From Amphibacillus sp052055485 (GTDB lineage: Bacteria > Bacillota > Bacilli > Bacillales > Amphibacillaceae): a stretch of DNA of 64,000 bases. This document shows, in pieces, positions 17,303 to 25,538 of this stretch (its first letter is position 1; each line of letters opens with the position of its first letter). A model generated the notes under the pieces. It did no database searches, had not been told where the DNA came from, and saw only the letters and a program-made list of their open reading frames with translations. The position numbers were made by a program, and so were the translations under genes. The stretch is taken from NCBI RefSeq assembly GCF_052055485.1, contig NZ_CP197171.1:806001-870000 (forward strand), given 5' to 3'.

Positions 17303-17347
17303 AAAAAATCCCCTAAAAACTCTTTCTAACAGGAGTATGGGGATTTT
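17303..17347. terminator. Possible bidirectional terminator hairpin
   Basis: AAAATCCCC (17305-17313) pairs with GGGGATTTT (17339-17347) over 9 bases with A/T-rich sides. The sequence from here to 17557 shows no gene. Confidence 0.5.
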
Positions 17348-17557
17348 GCATTTGAAAAGGTATCAAACTCAGAGCAGTCACTTATAATCCAGTGGTAGGA
17401 TACTTTGATTGTTTTCTAAACTCTAATCCTCATTCTCAGACAACTCAAGAACCTGCAGTACTGTGACCATCAGATATCCTTAATTTTTTTATGAATCCAG
17501 TACATGCTTACAGTCTATATAGTATATCTCTTTCAAGAGAAAATCCTTTTTGTTGTA

Positions 17558-19435
17558 ATCGGGTAGATGGACTAGCCATTAATTGGCTAGTCGACCTCTC
17601 ACACCACCAAGCGTACGGATCACGTACTTGGCGGTTCAACCTTTTGAGTATCTGATCTCATAAAGTGCAGATATATCTTTCAATTCCCACTTTGCGAGTC
17701 TTTCTTTTGTTATGGCGCGATGGATAATGTCATTCTTAGATGCTCGCCAGTGTCCCTTTCGGGTATTTGCTAGTTTCATGGTGTCATCATGGTTAATTCC
17801 ATATTTCCGCAACATTTTATATCGTGGTACGTACTTGTTTCCATCTCTTCCATATCCATTGTCTTAATCGATGATTTAACCATTGTTGAGTTTCTGTTAT
17901 GAATGCCTTCATAATTAGAAATCCCATAATAGTTAATCCAACCTACCGTCATTTGGTTTATCTTTGTGATGATGTCATAGAATGTACCCGATCGTTTCCT
18001 ATTGGTTAGCTTCCTGAGTTTCTCTTTGAACCTGCATTTTGCCGACTGACTAGGTCGACCATTTACTTTCCCATTAGGTTCTATAAGTTAACTCCTAGAA
18101 ATGTACTTGACGTTGCACCTCTTACCTTGCTTTTCTTCTGATTAATCATAAGCCCCAAGTCCTTTTCTACAAACTCGGTTACGCTTTTCATGACTCTTTC
18201 GCCTGCACGTTTACTTTTAACGTAGATGACGAAATCGTCTGCGTATCGATAAAACGATGTCCTCTTCTTTCCAATTCTCTATCTAACCTATTCAATTAGA
18301 CATTGGCCAAGGTTGGAGATAGCGGTCCTCCTTGTGAGGCGCCTTCCGTTGTTTCAATGTAGATATCTTTGTCAAGTATGCCCGGCCGGAGGAAACTCCA
18401 GATTAATTTCAGAATGATTTTATCCTTGATGAAATAGTCTAGGTAAGCTCTTAAGCGTTGGTGATGTATCGTATCAAAGTAGCTTTTCAAATCACAGTCA
18501 ACAACGACTCGGTATCCTTCTTGATAGTATGTTTTGGCTCTTTCTATTGCTTGGTGCTGATTTCTTCCTTTTCGAAATCCAAAGCTGTTATCTGAGAAGT
18601 GAGGATCAATAATCGGGCGATGACTTGTAGAATGGTCTGTTAAACCACCCGGCCTAGGACACTAGGAATGCCTAAGTATCGTTTGGGGCCATCTGCTTTT
18701 GGAATGGCTACCCGTCTAACGGGTTGGGGAATTCTATGTTCCATCCTTCAACTTTTTAGTGGCTCAACATATTTAAGCATATGCCCTTTAAGTTCTTCGA
18801 TTGTTATTCTATCAGCTCCCGGTGTACCTCTATTCGAGTGGACCTTCTCGCGCGCTGTCCAAAGGTTCTTATCCGTGACGATTCTTTTGATTAAGTTGAT
18901 ACCATCTTGTTTCTCCATATCCATGCGACATCCCTACACTTTCCCATTTATCTTTCCATTTCCAACACATCTATCCATGGGCAGTCATCTCTTCGGCCAG
19001 TGCTACGATGATTATTTGTGCTTATGCGGTGATGCCTGCACCTCCTTGTTCTTCAAGATTTAAGATTGTTCAGCCCTTCATTTCACTCAGAAATTACTAT
19101 GGCTTCTGCTGACTTCTCTCGGTAAATCTTTTCTAACCGAGTTTCCTCGTCCGAGCGACCTCCCCCGGGTAAGAGCTATAACCTTCCTCCCATGTAACTA
19201 TTGTATTTACTGTATGGAACTCGTGCAGTATTGGACTTTGTTTTGTGTGGCAAACTCGTCCATTCCAAGCCAGCCTTGTATACAATTTCTGTTCATCAGT
19301 TCGGGATTTTACCTCAGCCCTCAGCTTCCTTCAGATTCCGAATCACTTCGGACACCCCTGCCCTCAGCTAACAGTTCCTACTGCCAAGCCTGTAGTGGAC
19401 TTTCACCACCAGGTTATAGCCCACGCCGGGCGCAC
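17558..19435 (-). mobile_element. Group II intron, degenerate
   Basis: The minus strand starts GTGCGCCCGGCGTGGG (5' end at 19435), the standard group II 5' boundary, and ends ...CCATCTACCCGAT at 17558. Before the end lie domain V (GAACCGCC...GTACGTGATCCGTACGC...GGTGGTGTGAGAGG, 17590-17636) and a domain VI stem (GACTAGCCA/TGGCTAGTC, with the bulge region between). The 1.9-kb body encodes a broken reverse transcriptase. The 5' boundary abuts the T-run of a terminator hairpin at 19441-19490, the insertion habit of group IIC introns. Boundaries are good to a few bases. Confidence 0.85.
17636..18924 (-). pseudogene. Intron-encoded reverse transcriptase/maturase (LtrA-like), inactivated
   Basis: From ATG at 18924 the frame reads MDMEKQDGINLIKRIVTDKN and SNRGTPGADRITIEEL (domain 0), then breaks by in-frame stops and frameshifts around 18600-18760. 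Later pieces keep the RT blocks: RVAIPKADGPKRYLGIPSV, YFDTIHHQRL, GASQGGPLSPTLANV (18296-18490) and the catalytic YADDFVIYVKSKRAGERVMK. The maturase end (WKLKDISALYEIRYSKG-like) closes at 17636. Several separate lesions mean the intron cannot self-mobilise, though its RNA core might still fold. Confidence 0.85.
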
Positions 19436-19440
19436 AAAAA

Positions 19441-19490
19441 AAGGGCTGTTGAGAAAATCATTGAAAAATGATTTCCTCAACAGACCCTTT
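19441..19490 (-). terminator. Terminator hairpin that served as the intron target
   Basis: AAGGG-CTGTTGAG-AAAATCATT pairs with AATGATTTCCTCAACAGACCCTT with small internal mismatches; on the minus strand the T-run runs straight into the intron's GTGCG. Confidence 0.75.
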
Positions 19491-20540
19491 ATTTATATTT
19501 TTTAAATGAAGCTGAATATTTCGGTTAATTATAACTAAAATCTATATTCGAAAAAATAATAAATCTACTTCTTATGTTCAATGATTATTTAATACTATAA
19601 CTGGAAGTACATCAAATTCTATATTTACTATCTAATAACGTTTAAAAACGAAATCAGTCATCTTTTATGAGAGCTGCTTCTTAGCAGTCTTTTTTTCCTG
19701 CTTTACTAATCTCAATAGATAGTGCATATATATCCAAACGTTTGGATCACATCAATATTCATACGACACAAAATTATTAACTGGAATTCATATACAAGAA
19801 AAAAAGCACCAGCAAGATGCCGATGCTTTATTTAAACCTTTTAAACACTTTATAAGATTAATGTTAATTTGCACCAACTTACACCAAAAAACCTTTGCAA
19901 AAGTTGGTATATCAACAATTCTATTAACGTTTTGAGAACTGAGGGAGATAGTAGTATCAGGGCCTGCAGATGTTTTTGTATGCTACTTGTATGTTACGTA
20001 GAATTATCCACAGGTTTTATAAAGCAGTCAGGATGATAACTCCTCATTTAACATACGTTACATCATGCACAACGTGTTGTGAGACATTCTTTTGTGCTTT
20101 ACTTGATTGTGAAATGTTGTTTAATCAATGGTTATGGGCTGTATTCAAATAGAAAAGTAATTGCGTGTGATTTTGTATGATTGTTTATCCTTGTTACCTT
20201 TTTGTTACTTTTTTAATCACTTCATTCTTTAACAAAACTATAATGACTTCTTCCTTACCATAGTAGATATTTAAACATCATACTATTTGCATACACATCT
20301 TCTAGCATGATAAATCAACGTTTTTAAAATTATGGTGCTCATTGTTTTTTGTTAATTTTATTGATTTGTCGACCTGAATCTCCACTTAGATAAGTAGTTA
20401 TATTTAGAATTAATTCAGCTTTTGGATTTAATATTTAACTAATTTAATTTATAAGAGTTGATGCTAAATAGGATCATGGTCACTCCTAATTTAAGCAACA
20501 ATAAATAACAGCTTATTCTATGAATTATTAACAATTAAAT
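19491..20540. other. Long non-coding gap between intron and defence island
   Basis: About 1 kb without a supported gene. It holds a perfect palindrome ATCCAAACGTTTGGAT (19732-19747), a weak hairpin with T-run (CTGCT-tctt-AGCAG, about 19674-19697), and another weak stem near 19803-19831. No tRNA or recognisable attachment site was found, so the left boundary of the island is not resolved. Confidence 0.45.
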
Positions 20541-22295
20541 TTATGTTAAAAAGCTCGGTATCGGCACTATTTTTAGCTCATTTAATATACAAGAAACATT
20601 AGTATCAAAACACATTGCATTTTTCTTACTTAACGAAAGATATGCATTTTGTCTAGCTCTAGTAATAGCAACATAGAATACACTTAATTGTTCTATAAAA
20701 TTATCACTATTTCCTCTTATATCTTCAATATTGCAATTACTTTTAAACGAGCAATTACTACACATTCCATAGTAACTTGGTAATCTATCCTTTTCAATAT
20801 CTACTAGAAATATATTATCCCATTCTAGTCCCTTGGAGGTATGAATAGTTAGTAGTTGAACAGAAACATCGACAGCTGATAAATACCTGTGTAAATCATA
20901 TTCTAGAAACACAGATAAAATATAATCATATTTCTCATCTTTATTTAACATTCGATAATTCCGATTACGGACAACATCTTGTAACATTGCAACTAACAAC
21001 GTAATTAAGTTTTGTTGTTGTGTTGATGAAAGCTCAAAACTACTTTTAAAAACTGATATCCACTCATTCAACTCTTTTTTAACAATGTTTTTGCGACTAC
21101 TAAAATACATTTGGAATGATTCAACGCACTTATCACAGAACCTCCTGTATTCATTACTCTCAGTATTAATTTCCAAAGCATCGAAATATGCTATATAATT
21201 ACTCCTCAACTTTTCTTTTATAACGTTTATATCTGGTCCACGTTGCGATGTTAATATAGCTGTTTTTTTATCAGGATACAACTGGTGTATTTCTTTAATT
21301 ATACGAATGACATTTTCACTCTCTAATTGCTGATTTTCGAATATCGTAATATTTTGATGAGAATAACTTTTGATATTATTATAAGCATTTATTGGATCAT
21401 TGGCATAAGATCTTACTCTTCTTTCTAAATCAATCAAAAACTTATTACCCTTGAAACGGTAATTAGATTTCAATGTATAATAATTAAAATTATATTTTTC
21501 TCCAAAAACATCAAATAAATTTCCTACAGTTCCAATAAAGCCATATATCCGTTGCAGAGGATCCCCATACAGTTCAACTCTTATATCATCATGCAAAAAA
21601 AGTTCTAATAACCTCAGATTAAGATGGTTCGTATCTTGGAATTCATCGATAATTATTTTTGTATAAATTTTTTTGTATAAGTCTAATAGTATCGGTTTAT
21701 CTTCTAATAATTGCAACGTTAAAGTTATAATAGAATTATATGTTAGTTTATTTAGTGGCAATACTTTATTTAAAATAACTTCATTATAATTTCTTACGTT
21801 AGAAAATAATTTACCTGGCAAAGCATTATCTACAAATTGTTTAAATTTTATTAAAGTATTGAAATTATCAATGCTCTTTAAATGATTTTCATTCACAATT
21901 TGTATATCCTTTAAGTCTTTTAATTTTTCATCTAATAAAAAACCATATTTTCGCAGTATTCCACCCGCAAGACCGTGATAATTTGTAATTCTAATTTTCG
22001 AATTTATCCAGTTCCTTAAACTATAAGCGTGGTTTTCTAATTTTGCATACAAATCCGCTCTCATTTTACTTGTTGAATTATTACTAAATGTTAACATTAA
22101 TGTCTTCTCATGGTTTATAGGAACATTATCTAATAAATCATATACTGTTTTACCCAATAACAATTTAGTTTTTCCGTAACCAGGCGGTGCTTCTACGATA
22201 ATCCTTTTTTCTTGTGATTTTAAAACTTTTATTTGGCTCTGGTCATTTTCAAAATCACACTCGATTTCCTCTCGCAACATTGTTTTTTTATCCAT
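20541..22295 (-). CDS. gajB: UvrD/Rep-type helicase of a Gabija-like system
   Basis: A 584-aa superfamily 1A helicase: Walker A variant EAPPGYGKTKLLL near residue 35, motif Ia region TLMLTFSNNSTSKMRADL, Walker B IIDEFQDTNH near 215, motif III LYGDPLQRIYGF, motif V TIHTSKGLEWDNIFLVDIEKD near 500, motif VI FYVAITRARQNAYL near 550. It follows gajA on the same strand, and its ATG overlaps the ancestral gajA stop (ATGGATAA, 22288-22295), the order of Gabija GajA-GajB. In known systems GajB acts with the nuclease GajA against phage. An IS upstream now separates it from its partner, so expression may depend on a promoter near the IS end. Confidence 0.85.
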   Translation of the reverse strand: MDKKTMLREEIECDFENDQSQIKVLKSQEKRIIVEAPPGYGKTKLLLGKTVYDLLDNVPINHEKTLMLTFSNNSTSKMRADLYAKLENHAYSLRNWINSKIRITNYHGLAGGILRKYGFLLDEKLKDLKDIQIVNENHLKSIDNFNTLIKFKQFVDNALPGKLFSNVRNYNEVILNKVLPLNKLTYNSIITLTLQLLEDKPILLDLYKKIYTKIIIDEFQDTNHLNLRLLELFLHDDIRVELYGDPLQRIYGFIGTVGNLFDVFGEKYNFNYYTLKSNYRFKGNKFLIDLERRVRSYANDPINAYNNIKSYSHQNITIFENQQLESENVIRIIKEIHQLYPDKKTAILTSQRGPDINVIKEKLRSNYIAYFDALEINTESNEYRRFCDKCVESFQMYFSSRKNIVKKELNEWISVFKSSFELSSTQQQNLITLLVAMLQDVVRNRNYRMLNKDEKYDYILSVFLEYDLHRYLSAVDVSVQLLTIHTSKGLEWDNIFLVDIEKDRLPSYYGMCSNCSFKSNCNIEDIRGNSDNFIEQLSVFYVAITRARQNAYLSLSKKNAMCFDTNVSCILNELKIVPIPSFLT

Positions 22296-22383
22296 CTATA
22301 CTTACCAAATAGTCAATAGCCTTTTTTATACTTGTTGGAGTTTTATTAGCATAGTTACTAATTAAAAAACCATTAATAAAATT
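22288..22383 (-). pseudogene. gajA: Detached 3' end of gajA
   Basis: Directly beyond the IS (22384), the minus strand reads on as FINGFLISNYANKTP, TSIKKAIDYLVSIDG and a stop at 22288. With the IS and one copy of the ATT duplication removed, this joins in frame to NKN in the main gajA part (end of native sequence at 23826). It supplies the last 30 residues of the original protein of about 569 residues. Confidence 0.85.
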
Positions 22384-22444
22384 TGATGCTAGTATAGTTT
22401 CATGGACACATCTTAGTTAAGTTATTACAATTAATTTTAGGAGG

Positions 22445-22732
22445 ATGTGTCCAATGAAACATAAAAATAACGGAAAACGATACAGTGACGACTTTCGTAA
22501 AATGGTTGTTGAGTTATATAATTCGGGTCAATCAGTTAAAAGTTTAAGCAGCGAATATGGCGTTTCTGAAGTAACTATTTATGCATGGATTAAAAAGTTC
22601 AATCCAATTGAGTTAGAAGATGGAACCTCTGTAACGCCAGATGATTATGCAAAATTACAGAAACAAATACTTAAATTACAACAAGAAAATGATATCTTAA
22701 AAAAGGCTATGGCCATATTCGCAAAAAAGTAA
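22445..22732 (+). CDS. IS3-family transposase OrfA
   Basis: A 95-aa protein with a helix-turn-helix (YSDDFRKMVVELYNSGQSVK, SEYGVSEVTIYAWIKKF) and a C-terminal leucine-zipper-like coil (KLQKQILKLQQENDILKKAM). It recognises the IS ends. Its last codons contain the slippery run A AAA AAG before TAA; slipping back one base continues as VNDAEITDFIHDQKENYP into OrfB, giving the OrfAB transposase. Confidence 0.93.
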   Translation: MCPMKHKNNGKRYSDDFRKMVVELYNSGQSVKSLSSEYGVSEVTIYAWIKKFNPIELEDGTSVTPDDYAKLQKQILKLQQENDILKKAMAIFAKK

Positions 22733-22782
22733 ATGATGCTGAAATAACTGATTTTATTCATGACCAAAAAGAAAACTATCCT

Positions 22783-23607
22783 GTGCAAACAATGTGTGAA
22801 GTACTTGAAATTCCAAGGAGTACGTACTATCAGTCATTAGATAAAACGATTTCTAATCGTGATAGAGAAAATAAAGAATTAACTAAAAAGATTATTGAAA
22901 TCCATAAAGAGAGCAAACACCGTTATGGTGCACCTAAAATCCATCAACAATTAATAAAGGTAGGTTACAAAGCCAGCCTAAAGCGAGTTCAACGTTTGAT
23001 GAAAAAAGCTGATATTAGGTCAATCGTTGTTAAAAAGTTTCGTCCTACTCCAAGTAAGGAAACTATTGTTGAGCGAGAAAACATTCTTGAAAGAGACTTC
23101 AGGGCAGAAACGATTAATGAAAAATGGGTTGGTGATATCACTTATATCCATACACTTCGTGATGGTTGGTGTTACCTTGCATCAGTTATGGATCTTCACA
23201 CTAAAAAGATTGTAGGTTATTCCTTTTCTCGTACGATGACGACTGATTTAATTATAAAAGCACTAGAAAATGCTTATCACGCACAAAAACCTGATGAAGG
23301 ACTCATATTCCATTCAGATTTAGGTACACAATATACAAGCGATGAATTCGCTAAAGTGATAAAAAATTTCAAAATGACACATTCTTTTAGCTATAAGGGA
23401 AGTCCTCATGATAATGCTTGTATTGAGTCTTTTCACGCTATTTTAAAAAAAGAAGAAGTAAATCATGTTCAATACTTTGATCATAAATCTGCCGAATTAG
23501 CTTTATTCCAATACATTGAAGGTTGGTACAACCGCAAAAGAATTCACGGTAGTATTGATTATAAAACACCACAAGAGATGGAAGATTTATATACTTGTGC
23601 TGGATAA
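22783..23607 (+). CDS. IS3-family transposase OrfB (DDE integrase domain)
   Basis: A 274-aa reading of the catalytic half: an HTH_21-type region (KHRYGAPKIHQQLIKVGYKA), then the rve integrase core with the DDE triad in WVGDITYIHT, FHSDLGTQYTS and SPHDNACIESFHAILKKEE. Normally made as OrfAB by -1 frameshifting; the open frame extends upstream to the OrfA slip site without its own good start, so the listed ATG-like start is nominal. Confidence 0.92.
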   Translation: MQTMCEVLEIPRSTYYQSLDKTISNRDRENKELTKKIIEIHKESKHRYGAPKIHQQLIKVGYKASLKRVQRLMKKADIRSIVVKKFRPTPSKETIVERENILERDFRAETINEKWVGDITYIHTLRDGWCYLASVMDLHTKKIVGYSFSRTMTTDLIIKALENAYHAQKPDEGLIFHSDLGTQYTSDEFAKVIKNFKMTHSFSYKGSPHDNACIESFHAILKKEEVNHVQYFDHKSAELALFQYIEGWYNRKRIHGSIDYKTPQEMEDLYTCAG

Positions 23608-23619
23608 CTAACGCTAACT

Positions 23620-23760
23620 AAATTCACTGTACCGGCTTTACGTGGAGAGGCGGGCATGATAGCCTTTCGTGGCAAGCCAGGAATGTTTTAAACGAGCTGG
23701 CTCCATGGCTTAGAAATCGTGCCCGCAGAGGCTCCGTGTCAAGCCCTGACAGTTTAATAT
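23620..23760. other. Structured GC-rich tail inside the IS
   Basis: Between the OrfB stop and the right end lies about 200 bp of non-coding DNA richer in G+C than the rest. GCGGGCATGAT pairs with ATCGTGCCCGC (one G-T) enclosing GCC/GGC and AGCCAG/CTGGCT stems, a multibranch fold. The same segment is present in copy 2 (about 46640-46780). Confidence 0.55.
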
Positions 23761-23780
23761 AAATCATGTTCAAAGAACAA

Positions 23781-25442
23781 TTAAAAACTTAACTTATTCG
23801 TGTCCAAAAGATTGACGTAGATCCAATTTTTATTTTGGGTAAGACTATGAACTACATTTCTTTTTAATTCAACCATTACGCTTTCCTTTAGTTCTTCTGA
23901 CTGACTTCTGATTTGCTCCTCATACTTATCTGGATCACTTGGATTACAATCAATATTATATTTTTTACAAGCTGCTATAGTCGAATTAACTACATTGAAT
24001 TCACTTTTTTTTAAATACTCTATATACCCATCTAAATCTATGCATTCAACAATATCGTTTTCAAATTCCTTCAAGTCGGTATAGAACAAATTATCGACAT
24101 CCTTAAACTTTGGATCTTCCGGATTATTTTCGTCTCTATCAACAAAGCCAACAACAGGAATCTTGAATTTGTTAAATAAATCAACTATGTGTGGAACACT
24201 ATCTTTTCCGTGGGCATTAACGACACTTATGCCTTCTAAATTGATATTGATACTTTCCTTTTCAAATAAAGCTTTCATGGCTCCTTGTTCAGTGATTCCC
24301 TCAACAACTAAAACTTTTTTTGCATAAAACGCTTCTTTGATTTCATCTAAATATCTGAACATATGTGTCATTAAAGATTTATCCATATCTATTGATACTC
24401 CTGATAAGGCTCTTAATTGACCTTGCTCGTGAAAAAGTCTAACAATATTCTTATAATTGTCTAAAATAATAAATGGCGAATGTGTTACTGCTATTAATTG
24501 ACCAGAGATTGCATCAACATCATACATAATTTTTAGTAGACTATTAAACTCTTTACTTTCACCTGATAGTATTTCTTGTAAATAATTAATGAAAAATCGT
24601 TGTGTATGTGGATGAAGATGTAATTCAGGCTCATCTACAGAAATAATAACATACAGATTTCGTTTCCCTTCTACTTCGATGATACTTCCAGAAAAGTCTC
24701 TCTCGACTATATTTGCGATTTGATTTAATAATACTAATGGGATAGAGTTAATAAATTGCGTACCTTCACCTAAATCTGAAATACCAAACTTATCTTTAGT
24801 TTGCAATTGAATGATGTTTCCTAAAAGACTAGATATATCTTTGTTCGCCTCAGCTTCTATACCAAACAAATTAAATGTTTTAATTTTTTCTATTTGATGA
24901 TTAATTTGTTCGATTAAAGGTGATACTGAGTCCGTATTCAAACTAAATCCGCCTTCATGTTCTTCTAAAAACTTTCTAATCAATAAATTTAAAAAGTTAT
25001 TTTGCACTGCAAAACTTAATTCTTTTTCGGGTTTTCTAATAGAACCATACGAAATCAGGTGTGCTTTGCGTATCTTGTTTCTATGCAAATCATCATTTGT
25101 CGGCTTAATAAAAAACTCTATATTATCATCAATAGATTCTTGTAATACAACAATTTCAATTTGTGTCATATTACTTTGCTCATCTATAGTAAAATAATCA
25201 TCAAACAGACCTATTTCCCCACTATCCAAAGCAATTCCAAGTTCAATTTTAATAGGTGTATCTAATTTATGAAAGTCTGATTCCTTGAAAGCTCTTCTAT
25301 TAAATATAATATGTAATAAATCAAGTATATTAGTTTTACCTAAATTATTTTCACCAACAACAAAATTAATTTGATTATGAAGTTCTATCGTCACATCATT
25401 CAGGTTACGATAATTGAATATTTTTGTTTTAGTGATTTTCAA
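23781..25442 (-). CDS. gajA: OLD-family ATPase/TOPRIM nuclease of a Gabija-like system, 3' end replaced by IS
   Basis: A 553-aa frame. The N-terminal ABC-type ATPase opens KITKTKIFNYRNLNDVTIEL with Walker A GENNLGKT near residue 32 and a Walker B/D-loop region VIISVDEPELHLHPHTQ near 265; the TOPRIM nuclease has KVLVVEGITEQGAMKAL near 365 and the metal-binding VGFVDRDENN near 415. This is the class 2 OLD/GajA architecture. The last 14 residues (WIYVNLLDTNKLSF) are encoded by the IS; the native 30-residue end lies beyond it at 22288-22383. Whether the altered protein is active is unknown. Confidence 0.85.
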   Translation of the reverse strand: MKITKTKIFNYRNLNDVTIELHNQINFVVGENNLGKTNILDLLHIIFNRRAFKESDFHKLDTPIKIELGIALDSGEIGLFDDYFTIDEQSNMTQIEIVVLQESIDDNIEFFIKPTNDDLHRNKIRKAHLISYGSIRKPEKELSFAVQNNFLNLLIRKFLEEHEGGFSLNTDSVSPLIEQINHQIEKIKTFNLFGIEAEANKDISSLLGNIIQLQTKDKFGISDLGEGTQFINSIPLVLLNQIANIVERDFSGSIIEVEGKRNLYVIISVDEPELHLHPHTQRFFINYLQEILSGESKEFNSLLKIMYDVDAISGQLIAVTHSPFIILDNYKNIVRLFHEQGQLRALSGVSIDMDKSLMTHMFRYLDEIKEAFYAKKVLVVEGITEQGAMKALFEKESININLEGISVVNAHGKDSVPHIVDLFNKFKIPVVGFVDRDENNPEDPKFKDVDNLFYTDLKEFENDIVECIDLDGYIEYLKKSEFNVVNSTIAACKKYNIDCNPSDPDKYEEQIRSQSEELKESVMVELKRNVVHSLTQNKNWIYVNLLDTNKLSF

Positions 25443-25484
25443 CTGTACTCACCCTTATCTTTTACTTCGAAAAATTATTATTAC

Positions 25485-25523
25485 TTATCAAGTGTGTTAG
25501 ATATTATCCAACACACTTGATAA
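25485..25523. terminator. Perfect hairpin between hsdR and gajA
   Basis: TTATCAAGTGTGTT (25485-25498) and AACACACTTGATAA (25510-25523) pair over 14 bases around 11 bases. It lies between the hsdR stop and the gajA start and may partly terminate restriction transcripts or separate mRNA halves; no long T-run follows on the minus strand. Confidence 0.6.
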
Positions 25524-25538
25524 TTATAAAAATTCTAC

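Larger units (their letters stand above)
22384..23825 (+). mobile_element. IS3-family insertion sequence (IS150-like), copy 1
   Basis: A 1,442-bp element with 5'-TG...CA-3' ends and imperfect 38-bp terminal repeats (shared blocks GGACAC and TTAAG), flanked by a 3-bp duplication ATT. It encodes orfA and orfB in overlapping frames and carries a 200-bp non-coding structured tail. A second copy of the same length, with identical predicted proteins and the opposite orientation, is at 46577-48018, indicating recent movement. It interrupts gajA near its 3' end. Confidence 0.92.

Noticed and set aside
18668..19063. Plus-strand frame of 131 codons
   Set aside because: It is antisense to the decayed reverse transcriptase and shows no family features.
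19214..19505. Two overlapping plus-strand frames of 85-86 codons
   Set aside because: They lie antisense to the group II intron 5' region and its terminator; composition follows the structured RNA and no ribosome binding site is present.
19732..19747. Perfect palindrome ATCCAAACGTTTGGAT as an attachment site
   Set aside because: A single short palindrome without a second copy at another boundary, and no integrase nearby, is not enough to call an att site.
19970..20152. Plus-strand frame of 60 codons in the long gap
   Set aside because: No ribosome binding site, a cysteine-rich random-looking composition and no recognisable motif.
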